The translations under genes were made by a program, and so were the position numbers. The notes under the pieces are model-generated. The model did not search any database. It was not told where the DNA came from and was given only the letters and a program-made list of their open reading frames with translations. From the NCBI GenBank assembly GCA_022496185.1, contig WTXG01000196.1, forward strand, positions 1 through 64,000: DNA of 64,000 bases, written 5' to 3'. The DNA is from Multifurca ochricompacta (lineage: Eukaryota > Basidiomycota > Agaricomycetes > Russulales > Russulaceae). Below are positions 12,040 to 23,926 of the stretch, in pieces. Within the stretch, counting starts at the first letter, position 1, and each line of letters opens with the position of its first letter.

Positions 12040-12330
12040 ATCGAACATCACGTGACTTGGTCTCTCTACGCTTGAATTTCTCCTTGTCATTTGGAACCCG
12101 GATTGTCATCCTCGTTGTTTTCTGTGATGTAGACCTTCTCCACCTGCTGCTGTACTACGCTGCCCATGTCGTGCTGTGCTCCTCTTCCTGCATTCTTCCC
12201 TCTATCCAAGGCGGCCCTCCCCACACAGTAGTTCCTATTGACTCCTGCTGTAAACTGGGCCCTAGCAAGGTGATGATATAAGCTCCCAAGCGTGAGGTAC
12301 CATGAGTCCCCACTCTGTGTCCCGCCGCTA
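12040..12330 (-). pseudogene. Degenerate fragment of the zinc-finger gene's last exon
   Basis: About 12120-12290 resembles the segment at 8840-8975 of the intact zinc-finger gene, including the stretch encoding the Ser-Val-Gln-Gln-Glu area and the 'GV-YHQF' region, but with many substitutions and indels and no open frame. It has no zinc-finger motif left. This is a fourth, much older trace of the family. Confidence 0.45.
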
Positions 12331-12764
12331 AGGATTGGTCATTTCCTTGCTCAGGCTTAGTTACGCGCTTGAGACAGGCTCTACTTGTGAATCACGCTGC
12401 CTCCATGTCCCCACCCCAGTTATCATTCTCTTACTCTTTCAGGGAGTTGGCATCAACCAAGGAACCAAATTTATTGGCGCAATAAAGTCAGTAGATACGG
12501 CATTTCACAGTCGTGTTTCTGCGCTCGCCAGGTGCACATAGTCAATGTCGTGGATGAGCAACTTGATGTTGCCGCTGCCAGGGTGATAATAGGATTGATA
12601 TTGGTGAGTCGATTCTGCCATTAGGCGTGATCGGAAATGTGGGGATTGGGTGGCAATGTATGCACTGTGGCGTAGAAAGGTGAATGAGGATGATCCCTTC
12701 CCAGGGTTATTTCTCAGGTGGCGGCAGGCTGTCTGAGTAATACTTGTGATTTGCACGCGTTTTT

Positions 12765-12880
12765 ACCTGGGTAACCCGCGGGTAACCTGAAGGGTAGGGG
12801 TATGTGCGTGCGGGTACAGGTATGGGTATCAATCAAAACAAATACCCGGGGGTTACCCGTGCCAATCACTTACTGTAGCC
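12765..12880. repeat. GGTAACCC-rich palindromic block
   Basis: Repeated GGTAACC, GGGTA and their complements (for example GGGTAACCCGCGGGTAACC) make a dense set of short inverted repeats. Such blocks are typical of ends of hAT-like elements in fungal genomes. No matching second end was identified. Confidence 0.35.
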
Positions 12881-13129
12881 CCCTATAACATACCCTCTGC
12901 GCTGTTCACCCCAGAGGGATCCCTTCCCGTCTACCACACCCCGTCCAGCTCACCTGTCAGTACTCATAAGAGTCCCCAGAACCAGCCGTTGATCGAAGAA
13001 AACGAAGAGCCGATTCCAATCCCATCTGGGGAGGAGCATAATCGCGCTCGAATTGGCCCGAACCATGGACGCAATTATCAGTCGCGCACCCTTATCAATA
13101 CCGATCGCTACGATATTTTGATTCCCTCT

Positions 13130-13870
13130 CGTCACAACTGCCTATGCCCTCCACCCTATATTTGTTTTTTTTATGGAGCAGGACTACTGATCTTTAGGAC
13201 ACAGGGTGCTAACTCTCAAGAAATTGTCAGCCTTTGGTGGCATCCCCTTGCACTTACTCAAACCCCCCTCCAACCATGACCCCCAGCGATTTTCGTTCAC
13301 TAGAAGCTGGGGACCTTGCATGACGCGTTGACAAAGCTTTTCTTGGCCAATCCAAGTCTCCGCACTGATGTTGAACAATACCATGCCCTGGTACTACAGG
13401 ACAACCTCTAGTAGAGTGTGACATCATTGGTAGCTTTGCATATTTATACCAGACTTCCATTGTATTCCGGTTTCAAGCTCTTCTGCACTCAGTAGCTTTG
13501 TTACTCAGGAATCTGATCTCTTTTCTTTGTCTGATCTGTACATAGACCATATCATCTAAGGATCAGGGCATGGTAGTGTTCAATGTAGGCACGGAGACCC
13601 AGATTGGCAAGTACTTCAAGGGCCTTGTCTAATTGTGAGGCCAGATCACCAGCCTCCAACAAGTGGTAATCAGTGGGCATCATTGTGGGAGGGGGATGCA
13701 TGTAGAGGCGAGGAGATGCTACTAGAGGCTGTGAATATTCTGGTGAGTGAGTACCTTGTGTTCCAAAACAAGTGGCTTGGTGCCATGGATATAAGGTGCG
13801 GGGTGTAGACAATTATGTTGAGAGGGTTCTGGGGAGTCTGTTGGTTTCAAGCTAATGTAACAATTGTTAC
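13130..13870. repeat. Inverted duplication of an unknown repeat family
   Basis: The plus strand at about 13140-13420 and the minus strand at about 13840-13555 align over some 280 bp. Both would encode related peptides: one copy has LEAGDLASQLDKAL followed by EHYHAL, the other an interrupted version with EAGDLA and EQYHAL. The copies face each other with about 130 bp between. Either they are arms of a mobile element or two fragments of a repeated gene; I do not recognise the family. The rest of 12330-14215 holds no gene I can support. Confidence 0.45.
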
Positions 13871-15330
13871 CTGCATAGGTCAACGGATAGGTGATTGGGT
13901 GTTCCAATGAGCTCTGATGATGAAGACAACTGTCTTATCCTGCATATAAGACAGTGAAAAGCAATGAATTTCTGAGTAACAAGCACTAGATATGACAAGA
14001 GCTCAAAACTGGGATACAGACTCATGGGTAGTCTGGTATAAATACAAAGTGTTATGATGACATTGTACTTAGCCAGAACCTTCTTGAAGGGTCTTGAGAA
14101 ATAATGTCAAGTGGTTATCAAGGCAGGCATTTGATGTATAGATCACATGACATCCGATCGAACAGATTGTAACAGATATCAACAACAGATCGCGCAGAGC
14201 GGTAACAAACCATTACATACGAGATGTCATGAGCGCGCAGGAGAAACGAAAAATCATAGGGGGCAGCAGGGCAGAGGTTTGTTTTCGGGGTTTCCATCAA
14301 CGCCAGATGCCAGAAAAAACAAGGGAGGCGGAAAACAACACAAACATGTACAACACGTGGGCGTCAGCCAAGAGTCAGGCTGATGTACCTCTAAAGATTT
14401 CCGTCTTTTCTCTCTAATCGATCTCCCATTGTTCCCTTTCCCTTTCTCTCTTCTCCTCTTCCTAACCCATCTCCTCTCATTTATCACCCCCGCTCGCTTT
14501 AACCAACCGATGGACCAATGCGTGGGTTCCAAATCTCCCTGCTTCAATGGTGGAATACGGTGTCAATGTTTGATCCGGCTTGTGGCAGGTGAAGTGCCTG
14601 TATCAGTGTATAGCGCAGTAGCAGCAAGTCGTGCAGCATGGTTGTGATCAAGGGCGGCCAAGTCAATACTTTTGTGTATGTCCATATCCCACCCCTGCCG
14701 TTCTGCATACTGCGTGTGGAAGAAAGTTCGGGATTACGTTCTGGTACGGATTGTTAACCCGTTACATTCATCATGGCAGCGATGCCTGTGTTATTAGAAA
14801 AGGTTGTTTTTTTCTTCCTTCTCGATCGTAATCGACTGTCTTTGACTGTATCCGCTCACCTCGTCTGATAGATTTGTTGCCTAGATACTCTCCCGCCCTC
14901 TGCATTCCTTTCGCGTTCGAACCTGACTCACCTCTAAGACGTCCTGCCGACCTCAACTTCGACCTTCGGTAAATTTTTTCGCTACATGTAATCTGATTGT
15001 GGACGCATGGGAGGGAGACACACGGTGCGTAATTCAAGACTCTCGTTCAGATCCAATTGAGAAACTCTTACAATATATATATATATACGTACATAGCATG
15101 AAAGCCAAACCAAGACAAAAGTAGAATAAATACTCGAAATTGAACCAGAGAAAAAGCAAAAGAGAAGGCCGTTTATGGCACCCGTACTGCAAATACATGT
15201 GTCGCAGAGGGGCCGGCAAATGTAGAGAAGGGGGGGGGAAGTGAGAAAAAGAAACAAAGGAAAAAATATATAGAAAGGTGTTAACACTAACTTCTAGTCC
15301 CTAGTCCTTAGCAATCTCGATTCTGGAGCT

Positions 15331-16590
15331 TTAGCGTGACTTGGCTCGGCTACGTTGCTTGCTCCCTGCATCCCTTCTTTGACGACCCGGGAATCGCTCC
15401 TTGATGATCATACCGAACGGCTTCCTCATCTCCTCCCCGGTCCTCAGGCAGTTCTCTAGTCGCACCTTGAACGAGTCATGGAGTCGTGTGGTCTCTGCGC
15501 GCTTGAGTCTGGCCATGTCTGGCATCACTTTGACACATTCAGTCGGCCTGTTCTTCTTGTGCCGCCTGAGAGAGTCGGATCGTGCGAAGAAGTCTCCGCA
15601 GTGGTCGCAGAATTGGATGTGTAGGGGGTGGGCCTCCATGGTGTCACAGTGACGCTTGAATTCCTCCCAGGTGGCGAACCCGGCGCGTGGGCATGGCTGA
15701 CACTTGAGCTCTCTGATAGTTCGGCTGTCCCAATCTGCCTCCGTGGCTACCAGCAGCGCTCCGTATCTGTCCTTGAATCGCCTCTGGATCAAGAAGTGAT
15801 CGCCCACTGTCCAGTCCTAGTTGCCGTCCTCGTCACCGCGGTGCTCTGCGCTCTGGACCTCATCAGCCTGCTGCTGCATCCTCTCTCCCTGCACTCTTCC
15901 CTCTCCCCAAAGTAGCTCCCCACACTCAGCGGTCCCCGCAGACTCCTGTTGGACACTCGGTCCCAGCGGTAATTGGTGATAAACTGCCAGCGTGTTCGTG
16001 GTCTCGAGCGCTCCGTGTCCCACCACGTTGGATTTTTTTACCATTGCTTTCTTTAGGATCCTGGTTGCAGGCTCGTGATGGCCCTGCTTGTGAACCCTGC
16101 TGCTTCCCGAGGGCGGTCGTTCCACCCTTGTCCTTCTTCCGGGACCGTGATTCATAGCTATCGGTCTCTCGACCGTCGTCGTTATCGGCATGCGGGTGTT
16201 TACCGTGAACCTGCGTGCCAGTTGTCAGCAAAGAAAAACACATGATTCCGGTACTTACGGCTGATTTTCCAAGAGGCCAGCATTGTCGAGGAAGGCGACG
16301 CCATGACCTGGTGCGACTGTTTCCCAGATGCTCCTGTCGCCGGAGAGGTGGGAAGGAGAGGCACTCGTAAATTCACCTGGCTCAAAGAACCAGGCCAGCT
16401 AACCAGGCCAGCTCGCCCTGGGATGAGCTTGGCAGTGCCGGGGGATCCGACGCGGGAATCTGCGAGGTTGTCAAGGTGAAGCTGGGAGTCTTGAATCTGT
16501 GCCATTCGCACTCACATCGTATGTCGACAGGTTGGACCACTGGTGCTCTCCTTGCTCGAGTGAAAATTCTGGCCAGTAATACTCTGTAAG
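15331..16590 (-). pseudogene. C2H2 zinc-finger pseudogene (copy 2)
   Basis: The last exon is well preserved, with the same CQ-C and CDHC zinc-finger units and the same C-terminal end as copy 1. An in-frame TAG (CAG in copy 1) interrupts the exon just upstream of the zinc fingers, about position 15820, and there are small indels further upstream. Near 16520 the sequence jumps from the exon 3/intron 3 boundary straight into exon 1, so exon 2 and most of exon 3 are deleted. No start codon region remains. Expression of a short product starting at 15807 (158 residues with both fingers) cannot be excluded but is not supported. Confidence 0.75.
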
Positions 16591-17204
16591 GATGATGGCT
16601 CGGGCATTGAGCATGAAATCTCCAGCCATCTCCATTCCTCACTTTTCCTCTCTTTCGTTACAAGCCCTGAAGTAGAGAACTTATGATTTTAGTTTCAAAA
16701 CGTTTTGACGAATATCATCTTATCAGTACATGCACGTTCTGGGCTGCTTTGCCCGTCCATTCCTTTCTGTACCTCTCCATCACTTCTTTGTCCTTATTGC
16801 CAGGTTTTCACCTCTCCTTCTCCACCTCTCTGCTTATATTGCCTGATTTCATCTCACTTGTCTCCTTTCATCCTAATTTATCCTCTTTCTGCTTCATAAC
16901 TAGGTCTCTCTTCAAGTATATAAGGGTACATACAATGCTTGTAGTAGAGCAGCCATTGAACCAGCCAACAGAAGCAGAAATCAATTGGCATTTTCCTCCC
17001 TTTCTCTCTTTCTTTGTGTGCTAAAGAACTTCTCGACAATGTCAAGTGAAAGGTCAAACGGTACTAGCAAGCAGCATATTCGCAAGTACAGGAATGATAC
17101 ACCCTCATTCGAAGTCTTAGTTATCGCAGGGGTTCCCTCTTTCCACTTGACCCAACATGCGTGCGTGGTGGGTCGGGATACTAGTTTCAAAAAAAATAAA
17201 AAAA

Positions 17205-17263
17205 AATATTGAGACCCGTAGGTCTACCACTCTGAAACAGCGTGTCATCCTTGTGCAGGGGCC

Positions 17264-17294
<31 letters not shown>

Positions 17295-17321
17295 TTCGTA
17301 TGCATCCCCGAAGGGAGCAAT
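17205..17321 (-). ncRNA. U6: U6 spliceosomal snRNA, copy 2
   Basis: Core and 3' tail match copy 1 base for base across the parts I compared, including the ACAGAGA box, the AGC triad region and the 3' hairpin. The terminator here is stronger, a run of nine T after CAATA on the RNA strand. The upstream AT-rich box and flank up to about 17400 are also shared. It is likely functional on sequence grounds. Confidence 0.88.
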
Positions 17322-17689
17322 CTTTAATCCCCCATTTCCCAACTCTTCTTCACAATATTTTATTTTGTGCAACTCGCGGGTGGGTGCATTACATTATCAT
17401 TGATCACGTGCAACCTACGGTTTTGTTTTATAAACTAAACTACAACCCAACCTTGGCGGATCTTCAATGTCCCCCAATTAAATTCTAACATCCCAATTTT
17501 TTTTTCTGAAATGATCGTCCAAAGTCTTTTGCCTGTCTGAATCGGGGTTCTCTTTGTCAGAGAAAATAAAATAAATAAAGAAGCAAGGGCGAATAAAAGT
17601 GATCTGGTGGAATGACATAATTGATGAACGGCGTTCTGTTTCTGTTTCATCCCAAACCCCTCCTCCCTCCCCCCCTGATGATTAAGGTA

Positions 17690-18345
17690 AGGGTAAAGTA
17701 TGTATGAATGTACCCGTGTTTGTAGTATTAACGCGCCACATAAGAGTTAAAGCAATACATTTATCATCAAATAGGAATATCCAGTTTATAGTCCGCAACT
17801 GATCATGATTCCTCTTCTACTGAATTGTAATCGAGTCACTTGGCAGATTACAATGGGCAATATCGCTACCTGGAGAGTACCATGTGCAACTCCTCAAATT
17901 CACACCACGGCTAGCCTCAAATAGATTGACCGACCGAATAGGCACAGCTGACACTACAAAGGTTTTTGACTCGAGGTCTGTGTGAGACAGGCCAATTCGG
18001 TCCCATCATGAAGTATAACAAGTGGAGGTGGGGTACAAAAACCCAACTAGAGCTAACGGAGGAAGATAAATGTTTGGGCTTTTGCCATGGGTCATGAGGA
18101 ACCGAGATGACATGATAGGATTGTTGCCATCGAAGGCTAGTTGAGCTGATTATGGGGAAAGAGAGACGAAGTGCGAGTTACCATACGCCTCGACGGAGGA
18201 GCTTGACAGACTCGCTAAGCCCAATAGTTTTATCGCATCACACTACGACGAGGACAGACGTTTGTCATATGGCTACAAAGTCAAGTGGGACCTGTGCAAG
18301 TCATCAATGGCGAAACCTTCGGATTTCGGATGAAGGGCGCTACTG
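17690..18345 (-). pseudogene. Relic of the 3' end and 3' flank of a G-alpha gene
   Basis: This stretch parallels 49740-50790, the 3' flank and last exon of the second G-alpha gene, on the same strand. Shared landmarks are the motif near 17810 and 49890 (TTCCTCTTCTACTGAA), the block near 17975 and 50030, and the last-exon segment near 18265-18340 matching 50700-50790, including the ATGGCTAC-AAGTCAAGT stretch at the stop. The would-be protein end is heavily altered. No upstream exons of the gene are recognisable beyond 18345. Confidence 0.5.
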
Positions 18346-19119
18346 CAACCACGAGGCAATTTGCTCGAAACTTCCTTTCTGGAAACGGGGAACCAAATTG
18401 TTCTCGACAGCAGTTCGACAGTGGCGGCCTCAAGCTCTCAACTGCCGACGTCTCACAAGAAGGATCACGTAAATCGCGCCCAACTTGTTTCCGCAGTGCT
18501 CTTCTGTGATAGATCCACTATCGCCCGTCCCCAAGTCTGAGCATGAAATACGTAAAGTGTTCTGGCGAGGACAACGACCGGGGATGAAGGGGGGACCGTT
18601 TGATCTTCTCGACAACACCTTTCGTGTAACCCTCATTCCTGCTGGCTCCAATCGCTGCGCTGCAGTCGCAAATTTGGTATAAGCAACAAAGGAGGAGATT
18701 TCAATTCGATAACGGGTGGGCTGAAATGTGACACTGTAATCTTATGTGGAGTGGAGATCACCTTACGCGCGTGGGTCTCGATAGGATATCCAATGACAAT
18801 GTCAATGGCTTGTGAACGGCTTTTGTCTCGTACCGGAGCATGCGCTGAACGGTGGTTAGAGAATTATCATTGAAGAGTTGTATCATTTGCCTCGCCACTC
18901 GCTCACTTAGGCTTTGTTAGCGTGCATGGCAACAGCTCACTAGCCTACCAAGACATAAAGATCTTCGGAATTGCGGTTTTTTTGGACCTTTTCTAAGGCA
19001 GCTTAGCGATACTACCCTGCCCAGAGCTAAAGAAAGCCAATCAATGAAAACAAAACAAAAGGTGTTTAACATCAATGTAGGAGTTAAGGGGGGGAGGGGG
19101 GGAGGAATACGAACTGGTA
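18346..19119. other. No gene seen
   Basis: Short open frames on both strands have no recognisable motif. The sequence may include further decayed pieces of the G-alpha duplicate, but I could not align them. The right end is the 3' region of the DMAC1-like gene. Confidence 0.4.
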
Positions 19120-19371
19120 TCACGCGCGCCAACGCGCAACGCTTCCGAGTAAAAAGAGTATTCCAACACCACCCATAATCCGTTTCCCAACGACTGAGCC
19201 TGGTTGGTGAGCCCGCGCCTGGTTCAACGCGTATAGACCGGTTGCGCCTAGCGCGCCTGTGCCGATGATGCGACAGGAGAGGCAGTCCACAGGCGCGGGA
19301 CGTTGTGATACTAGTGCTTGATAGTCCGGAGATGGTACGGAAGAGAGAGAAGGTGGTGACGATGCGTTCAT
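19120..19371 (-). CDS. DMAC1-like small mitochondrial membrane protein (DUF4536 type)
   Basis: A single-exon frame of 83 residues on the minus strand. Residues about 26-50 read PVDCLSCRIIGTGALGATGL, a CxxC motif running into a small, glycine-rich membrane segment; a second hydrophobic segment (GGVGILFLLGSVARW) ends the protein. Two short membrane spans with a CxxC before the first is the layout of the distal membrane-arm assembly component 1 (DUF4536) family, linked in animals to complex I assembly in the inner mitochondrial membrane. The fungal role is not known to me. The start is the first ATG in the frame. It faces the carboxypeptidase gene across 244 bp. Confidence 0.6.
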   Translation of the reverse strand: MNASSPPSLSSVPSPDYQALVSQRPAPVDCLSCRIIGTGALGATGLYALNQARAHQPGSVVGKRIMGGVGILFLLGSVARWRA

Positions 19372-19615
19372 CCTTGAATGGGATGGTCGTGGTCAACGTT
19401 AGCGTCGTCGAGGTGAAAGTAGCCTGAGTCAAGCCACAATAACCGCCACCCACCTACCCACCACCACCATCCCCTCCTCGTGCTTGAGCGTCTGTCAGTT
19501 TGTTTAGCCGAACGAACGGGAACGACATGAGAGAGTATCAGACGCCCGTAGGAGAGTTGAGCCGAATAAATGCCACGGGGGTTATCTTCACACCACTCTG
19601 ACCAGCTCGTCCATC
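19372..19615. promoter_or_regulatory. Divergent promoter region, DMAC1-like / carboxypeptidase S
   Basis: The 244 bp between the divergent start codons must hold both promoters. It contains GGTGGTGG repeats near 19450-19470 and no clear TATA box. Confidence 0.45.
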
Positions 19616-22073
19616 ATGGTCAATAATGGTGAAAAAGTGGATATCTTGCCAACTGCTGCGCCCGCGTCCATAAACGCCCTCAAAGGTCCAAATGGAGGCT
19701 TCTTGGTTTATCACACTGCTCGTTGTTGGAGTAGCATTCCGTTATACTACTAAATTCGGGCCATTCTCATACATCCCCGGTCAATTGGGCCTCCATGATC
19801 CCAAGCTCTGTCCCCAATCAGATGCCCTTTATCCGGATCGCCACGCGAAACTCTGGGAGAGTCTGGAGATGACTTCAATCGGGATGCATTCACGAAGAGA
19901 GCCGTGGAATGGCTTGGAGGGCCGTCCGTGTTCCGTATGCCCCCCTCCATCTTGCCTTTCCCCATCTTTCCCTTCTAATGCCTCCCTGCCGACAAACAAC
20001 AAAGAACGGAATCCTACGATAAAATGGTCCTGTTGGTGTGGATAAGCGGTGGGAGGTTTTCGGGCCGTTCCATGACTACATCCTTCAATCATTCCCTCTT
20101 ACGTGCGTTCATCATAATATATCTCTGAAATTGGCATGGGCTGAACGTCCTTTGTACACAACCCACCCAACCAGCCATGCGACTCTTTCGCTGACCAAAG
20201 TCAATACGTACGGGTTACTCTATGAGTGGAAGGGTTCAGACAACAGTCTCAAACCACTCCTCTTAGCCGCTCATCAGGGTTTGTCCGCGGATCACATGCG
20301 TTTGACGGGACTTCCCTCTAACTAACTCTGTTCGATATGCAGACGTTGTTCCTGTCGAACCCAAGACCGTTGACCAATGGAAATATCCTCCCTTTTCGGG
20401 GCACTATGACGGTATGTGCGATGATTACCAATACGATCTGATGCAAGATCGCTTAGTTGAAGTCTTCCGCAGGCGAATTCATTTGGGGAAGAGGAAGCTC
20501 TGATGACAAGAGCGGATTGATCGGAGCACTGTTACGCGACTTTCCATTTGCCTTCCGGGGGTATTGCTGCTAACCAGTCGAAAACAGTTCATCTATCGAA
20601 ACTTTGCTCGAAAAGAACTTCAAGCCCACTCGTACCATCATCCTCTCTTTTGGCTTTGATGAAGAGGCTAGTGGCGTGCAGGTCAGTCATACAACCTTCT
20701 AGAATATATGAGGAGCATGCGGTCCTAAGCTCATGCTTTTGTTAGGGTGCTCAAAGCTTGTCCCGGGCGATACTAGACAAATACGGTGAAAACTCGATTG
20801 CTCTTCTCGTGGACGAGGGTGGTGAGTACCAAGAAGGTCCGATCTTATATATGCCTGTGCTCATCCACTCGTAGGTGGGTTTAGCGAAGTAGGAGGCTCA
20901 ATCATCGCAGTTCCTGCAATTGCCGAAAAGGATATACGGATACTAGGGTGACGGTCTCCACTGCTGGTGGACATTCCAGCGTTCCCCCACCTCACACTGT
21001 CAGGCTCCCCTAAATCCCACTATAACTTCGTCTAACCCACCCTTGATAGAGTATCGGCATTCTATCCCGTCTTCTCGTCGAATTCGAAGCCAACCCAATC
21101 CGACCTCGCCTCGAGCGTGATACCCCTATCTACAGCACCGTGCAATGCGTAGGACAACACGCCAAGCAATTTCCGGGACGGCTACGTGCGCTTATTAAGG
21201 CGTCCGTTCACTCTGACACGGCTTTGGCAAAGCTGGAAGCAGAGTTAATCAAAGACGAAACCTATAAAGCGCTGATCGGAACTACACAAGCCATTGACCT
21301 TGTGCAAGTGGGGTCAAGACGAATGCGCTACCCGAAGAAGCGTGGGCCGTCATTAACCATCGGGTTGCAACGCAGAGGTCAGTTTTGTTGCATGAATTTA
21401 AAAAAAAAAAAAAAAACTATTAGTATTCGTATTCAACTCGTAGTTGCATTACAGCTCTGTCGCGGCGGTACAACAGCGGGATACTGAAGTCCTGAAGAAG
21501 TTGTCCAAGGAGTTCAATCTCACTTTCACTGCTTTCGGTTCGACGATTTCCCCGCAGGGTGGTTCGAACGCCGGCGCGCTCACCCTGTCAGAGGCTTGGG
21601 GGACTGCTCTGGAACCAGCTCCTGTGACACCTACGGGTGAAAACTCGGCGCCATGGCAGTTATTGAGCGGAACGATCAAGGCAACGTACAATGTCCATAG
21701 AGGTCTTGAAGGTGCAGACAATGTGTTTGTGAGCCCTGGTATCATGAGCGGAAATACCGGTGGGTGTATTTTTAATTTAGTTTCTGACATTGCAGTAGAA
21801 GGTTGAGGGTTGTGGGCACAGACACGAGGTATTATTGGAAGCTTACGCCCCATATCATCCGCTACAATCATTGGAACATGGGTAAGAGCAGTAGTGCACT
21901 GTCAAACGGGATCCACACTGTCAACGAACGTACGTTTTAATATTTCGTTTCCTTAGTGAAAATGAGCTTGACGTATATTACCTTTGGGTAGGTATACGAG
22001 CTCAAAACTTTGTGGAAGTGATCAAGTTTTTACCATGTTGATTCTCAATGTGGATGAAACCACAACATTCTAG
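19616..22073 (+). CDS. Carboxypeptidase S-like Gly-X carboxypeptidase, peptidase M20 (frame breaks)
   Basis: The gene reads as many short exons with GT-AG introns. An N-terminal membrane anchor (ITLLVVGVAF) precedes the M20 catalytic domain. Metal and catalytic motifs are all present: AAHQ joined by splicing to DVVPVEP (HxD), WGRGSSDDKSG, GFDEEASG, LLVDEGG, VSTAGGHSS, and SGNTDTRYYW near the C-terminus. In yeast Cps1 this zinc enzyme sits in the vacuole and releases C-terminal residues from peptides. The window copy has single-base losses in runs near 19865 (GG), 20026 (GG), 20930 (GG), 21310 (GGGG) and 22027 (TTTTT); adding one base at each restores family-like protein and the final stop at 22071-22073. 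The N-terminus upstream of 19692 is also unsettled. Preservation of every active-site motif and splice site argues for sequencing error over true decay. Confidence 0.8.
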
Positions 22074-23926
22074 AATCTAGGATGTAAGTAAGGTAGGTAG
22101 GTTAAATGTAAAAGAAAAGAGAAATAAGATGGCAGTATCAATTGGTTGACCAAAATGGTTTCCCCCCCCCCCTCCCACCCCGAATTTTTTTTCGTACCAT
22201 TGATGAGAACTTTGTGAAGTTCTGGCCTCTAATTCTAGTTCTTAACTTAAAGGTCGAGTAAGCATCAACTTTATCCCCAAAGATAGGGCAGACAGGCAGG
22301 GCAGGACATTTGAAACCTATTTGATTTAACCGTCTTCCCTGTGTGTCATGGATTAAGATTGAGGATTGGCCATTACCAGCCACATGGCAGGTTTGCAAAC
22401 AAAAAAAAAAAACAAAAGTAATACACTTTTCAAAGTTTGGGTGAGGGAGGAGCGGGAGCGACTAACCCACGCGATTGAGTCGAGTCAAGCATGAAGCAGA
22501 AATTGTGTTTGATTCAATTCAATTCAAATAAAATAAGGGTTGGCACTAAAGTTCTAGTGTTGTTTAGTTAGTGCCTGAACACATGTAAACAAAAAATCAC
22601 CTTTTTCAGAACGAGAAAGATCCCTCGGTCTATTTATTTTCTTACGAAAAACCTAATAGAAGTAGATAAAGAGCTTTTAAAGCCTGGCCTGATGTACAGG
22701 CACTTTTTTTTTTTTTTACTTACTCGGCAAAAAAAAAAAGGGAAGAGCGGAATGATATCTGAGAGAACCCGCTCTGTTCGCTCGCTTCATTTTTTTTTTT
22801 TGTTCAGAACTCCTACCACCACCGCCGCCACCACCACTACTACTACAATCACCATCACCAGAGGGAAAGGGAAAAAAAAAAAACTCAGGCTAACTTAAAG
22901 TAGGTCAGTGGCGCAAATAACCGCCCGCCACACATAAGCAAAAAAAAAAAAAAAGGTACGATACGACGATGATACGCGTATTTTTACACGTTGGCGTCGG
23001 TTAGTTGAACGTGATGAGGAGGAGGAGGAGGAGGGGGGGTCCAGAGCGTATCTGATTCATATGATCATGAAATCTGGCTTGCTGACTCACTGACCTGTCA
23101 AACAATTTCACTGCCTCCAGGAAGTTCGAAAAAGGAACCAACTAACAATAACACAACGACAAGAACGACAACAAATTTAGGCTTTGGGGGGGGGGGGAGA
23201 GGGGGATATACGGGTGCAGCACAGCGCATATGATGTGTGTGTGTGGAGGGGCCAAAACAAATTAGTAAATAGCCGTCCATTCGGTCAAACGATCGGATCA
23301 ACGGATCACAAAAAAAGATTTAGCAGCGATTTATATGTGTGCGCGGTGGGGTTTGGTGGTCTGCATCTGTCTGTGTTCAATCCTCGCGCTCGGTCGCCAA
23401 AAAAAAAAAAAAAAAAAACTCTTTGAATCGAACGAACCGACATCGATACGAAGAACACTGTTACAAGTTTATAGCACCACCACACACACACTACTGGGTG
23501 ATCCGTCTTGTTTTCTTTTTGCTGGGGGCAGTTAAAAAGGGTTGGCCTTCGACATGAGACAAGACGTTCTTCTTCTAACTTTATCCACTCGCATAAACAC
23601 ACGACTCTTCAGAGAGTTGAGTTGCATCGAGGTAAGAGATCATGGCCGCTCCAGGGGGAACATGTGTATCGCCTCTAGAACCTGTGGGCACAAGCGGTCT
23701 CCTTGACCACGGAGCTCCACTTGATCATCTTCTTACTAATGTTGGTGGTAGGGACTGCGTCCTGACTTGATATGTTGTGCGCTGGCGTTCGCCTGCGAAC
23801 AAAAGATGACTAACGATAATCTCGTTCCTTCCAAAGGAAAGAAAAAAAAGAAAAAAGCCTCCGAATCTATCATACCATTCCATACCGAATAGAAAGTCTT
23901 CCCTTGAGTCTCTAATCTCGTCTCTA
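22074..23926. other. Intergenic, homopolymer-rich, no gene seen
   Basis: The first 100 bp are the 3' end of the carboxypeptidase gene. From about 22160 to 23420 the DNA is packed with mononucleotide runs of 9-19 bases and short CCA/CTA repeats near 22815-22860. From about 23610 to 23926 it resembles 47640-47884, the 3' flank of the second NRK gene. No reading frame has a recognisable motif. Confidence 0.5.

Larger units (their letters stand above)
7440..12060 (-). repeat. Segmental duplication unit, copy 1 (U6 + zinc-finger)
   Basis: This block, read on the minus strand, contains a flank (about 11250-12060), a U6 snRNA gene, a spacer of about 1 kb, a C2H2 zinc-finger gene, and a 3' flank (7440-8346). 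The same order appears at about 14220-17640 (same strand, shortened) and at about 42100-47130 on the plus strand. Matching landmarks include the pyrimidine-rich block near 7470, 14430 and (inverted) 46730, and the sequence beside U6 near 11390 and (inverted) 42770. Outside the zinc-finger and U6 genes I see no other gene in the unit. Confidence 0.75.
14220..17640 (-). repeat. Segmental duplication unit, copy 2 (shortened)
   Basis: Same order and strand as copy 1: U6 at the high-coordinate end, zinc-finger remains in the middle, shared 3' flank at 14400-15330. The left edge includes a block at 14235-14330 that recurs, inverted, at about 47030-47120. The spacer between U6 and the zinc-finger remains (16640-17200) is not recognisably the same as in copies 1 and 3 and contains CT-rich DNA without a gene. 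Confidence 0.7.
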
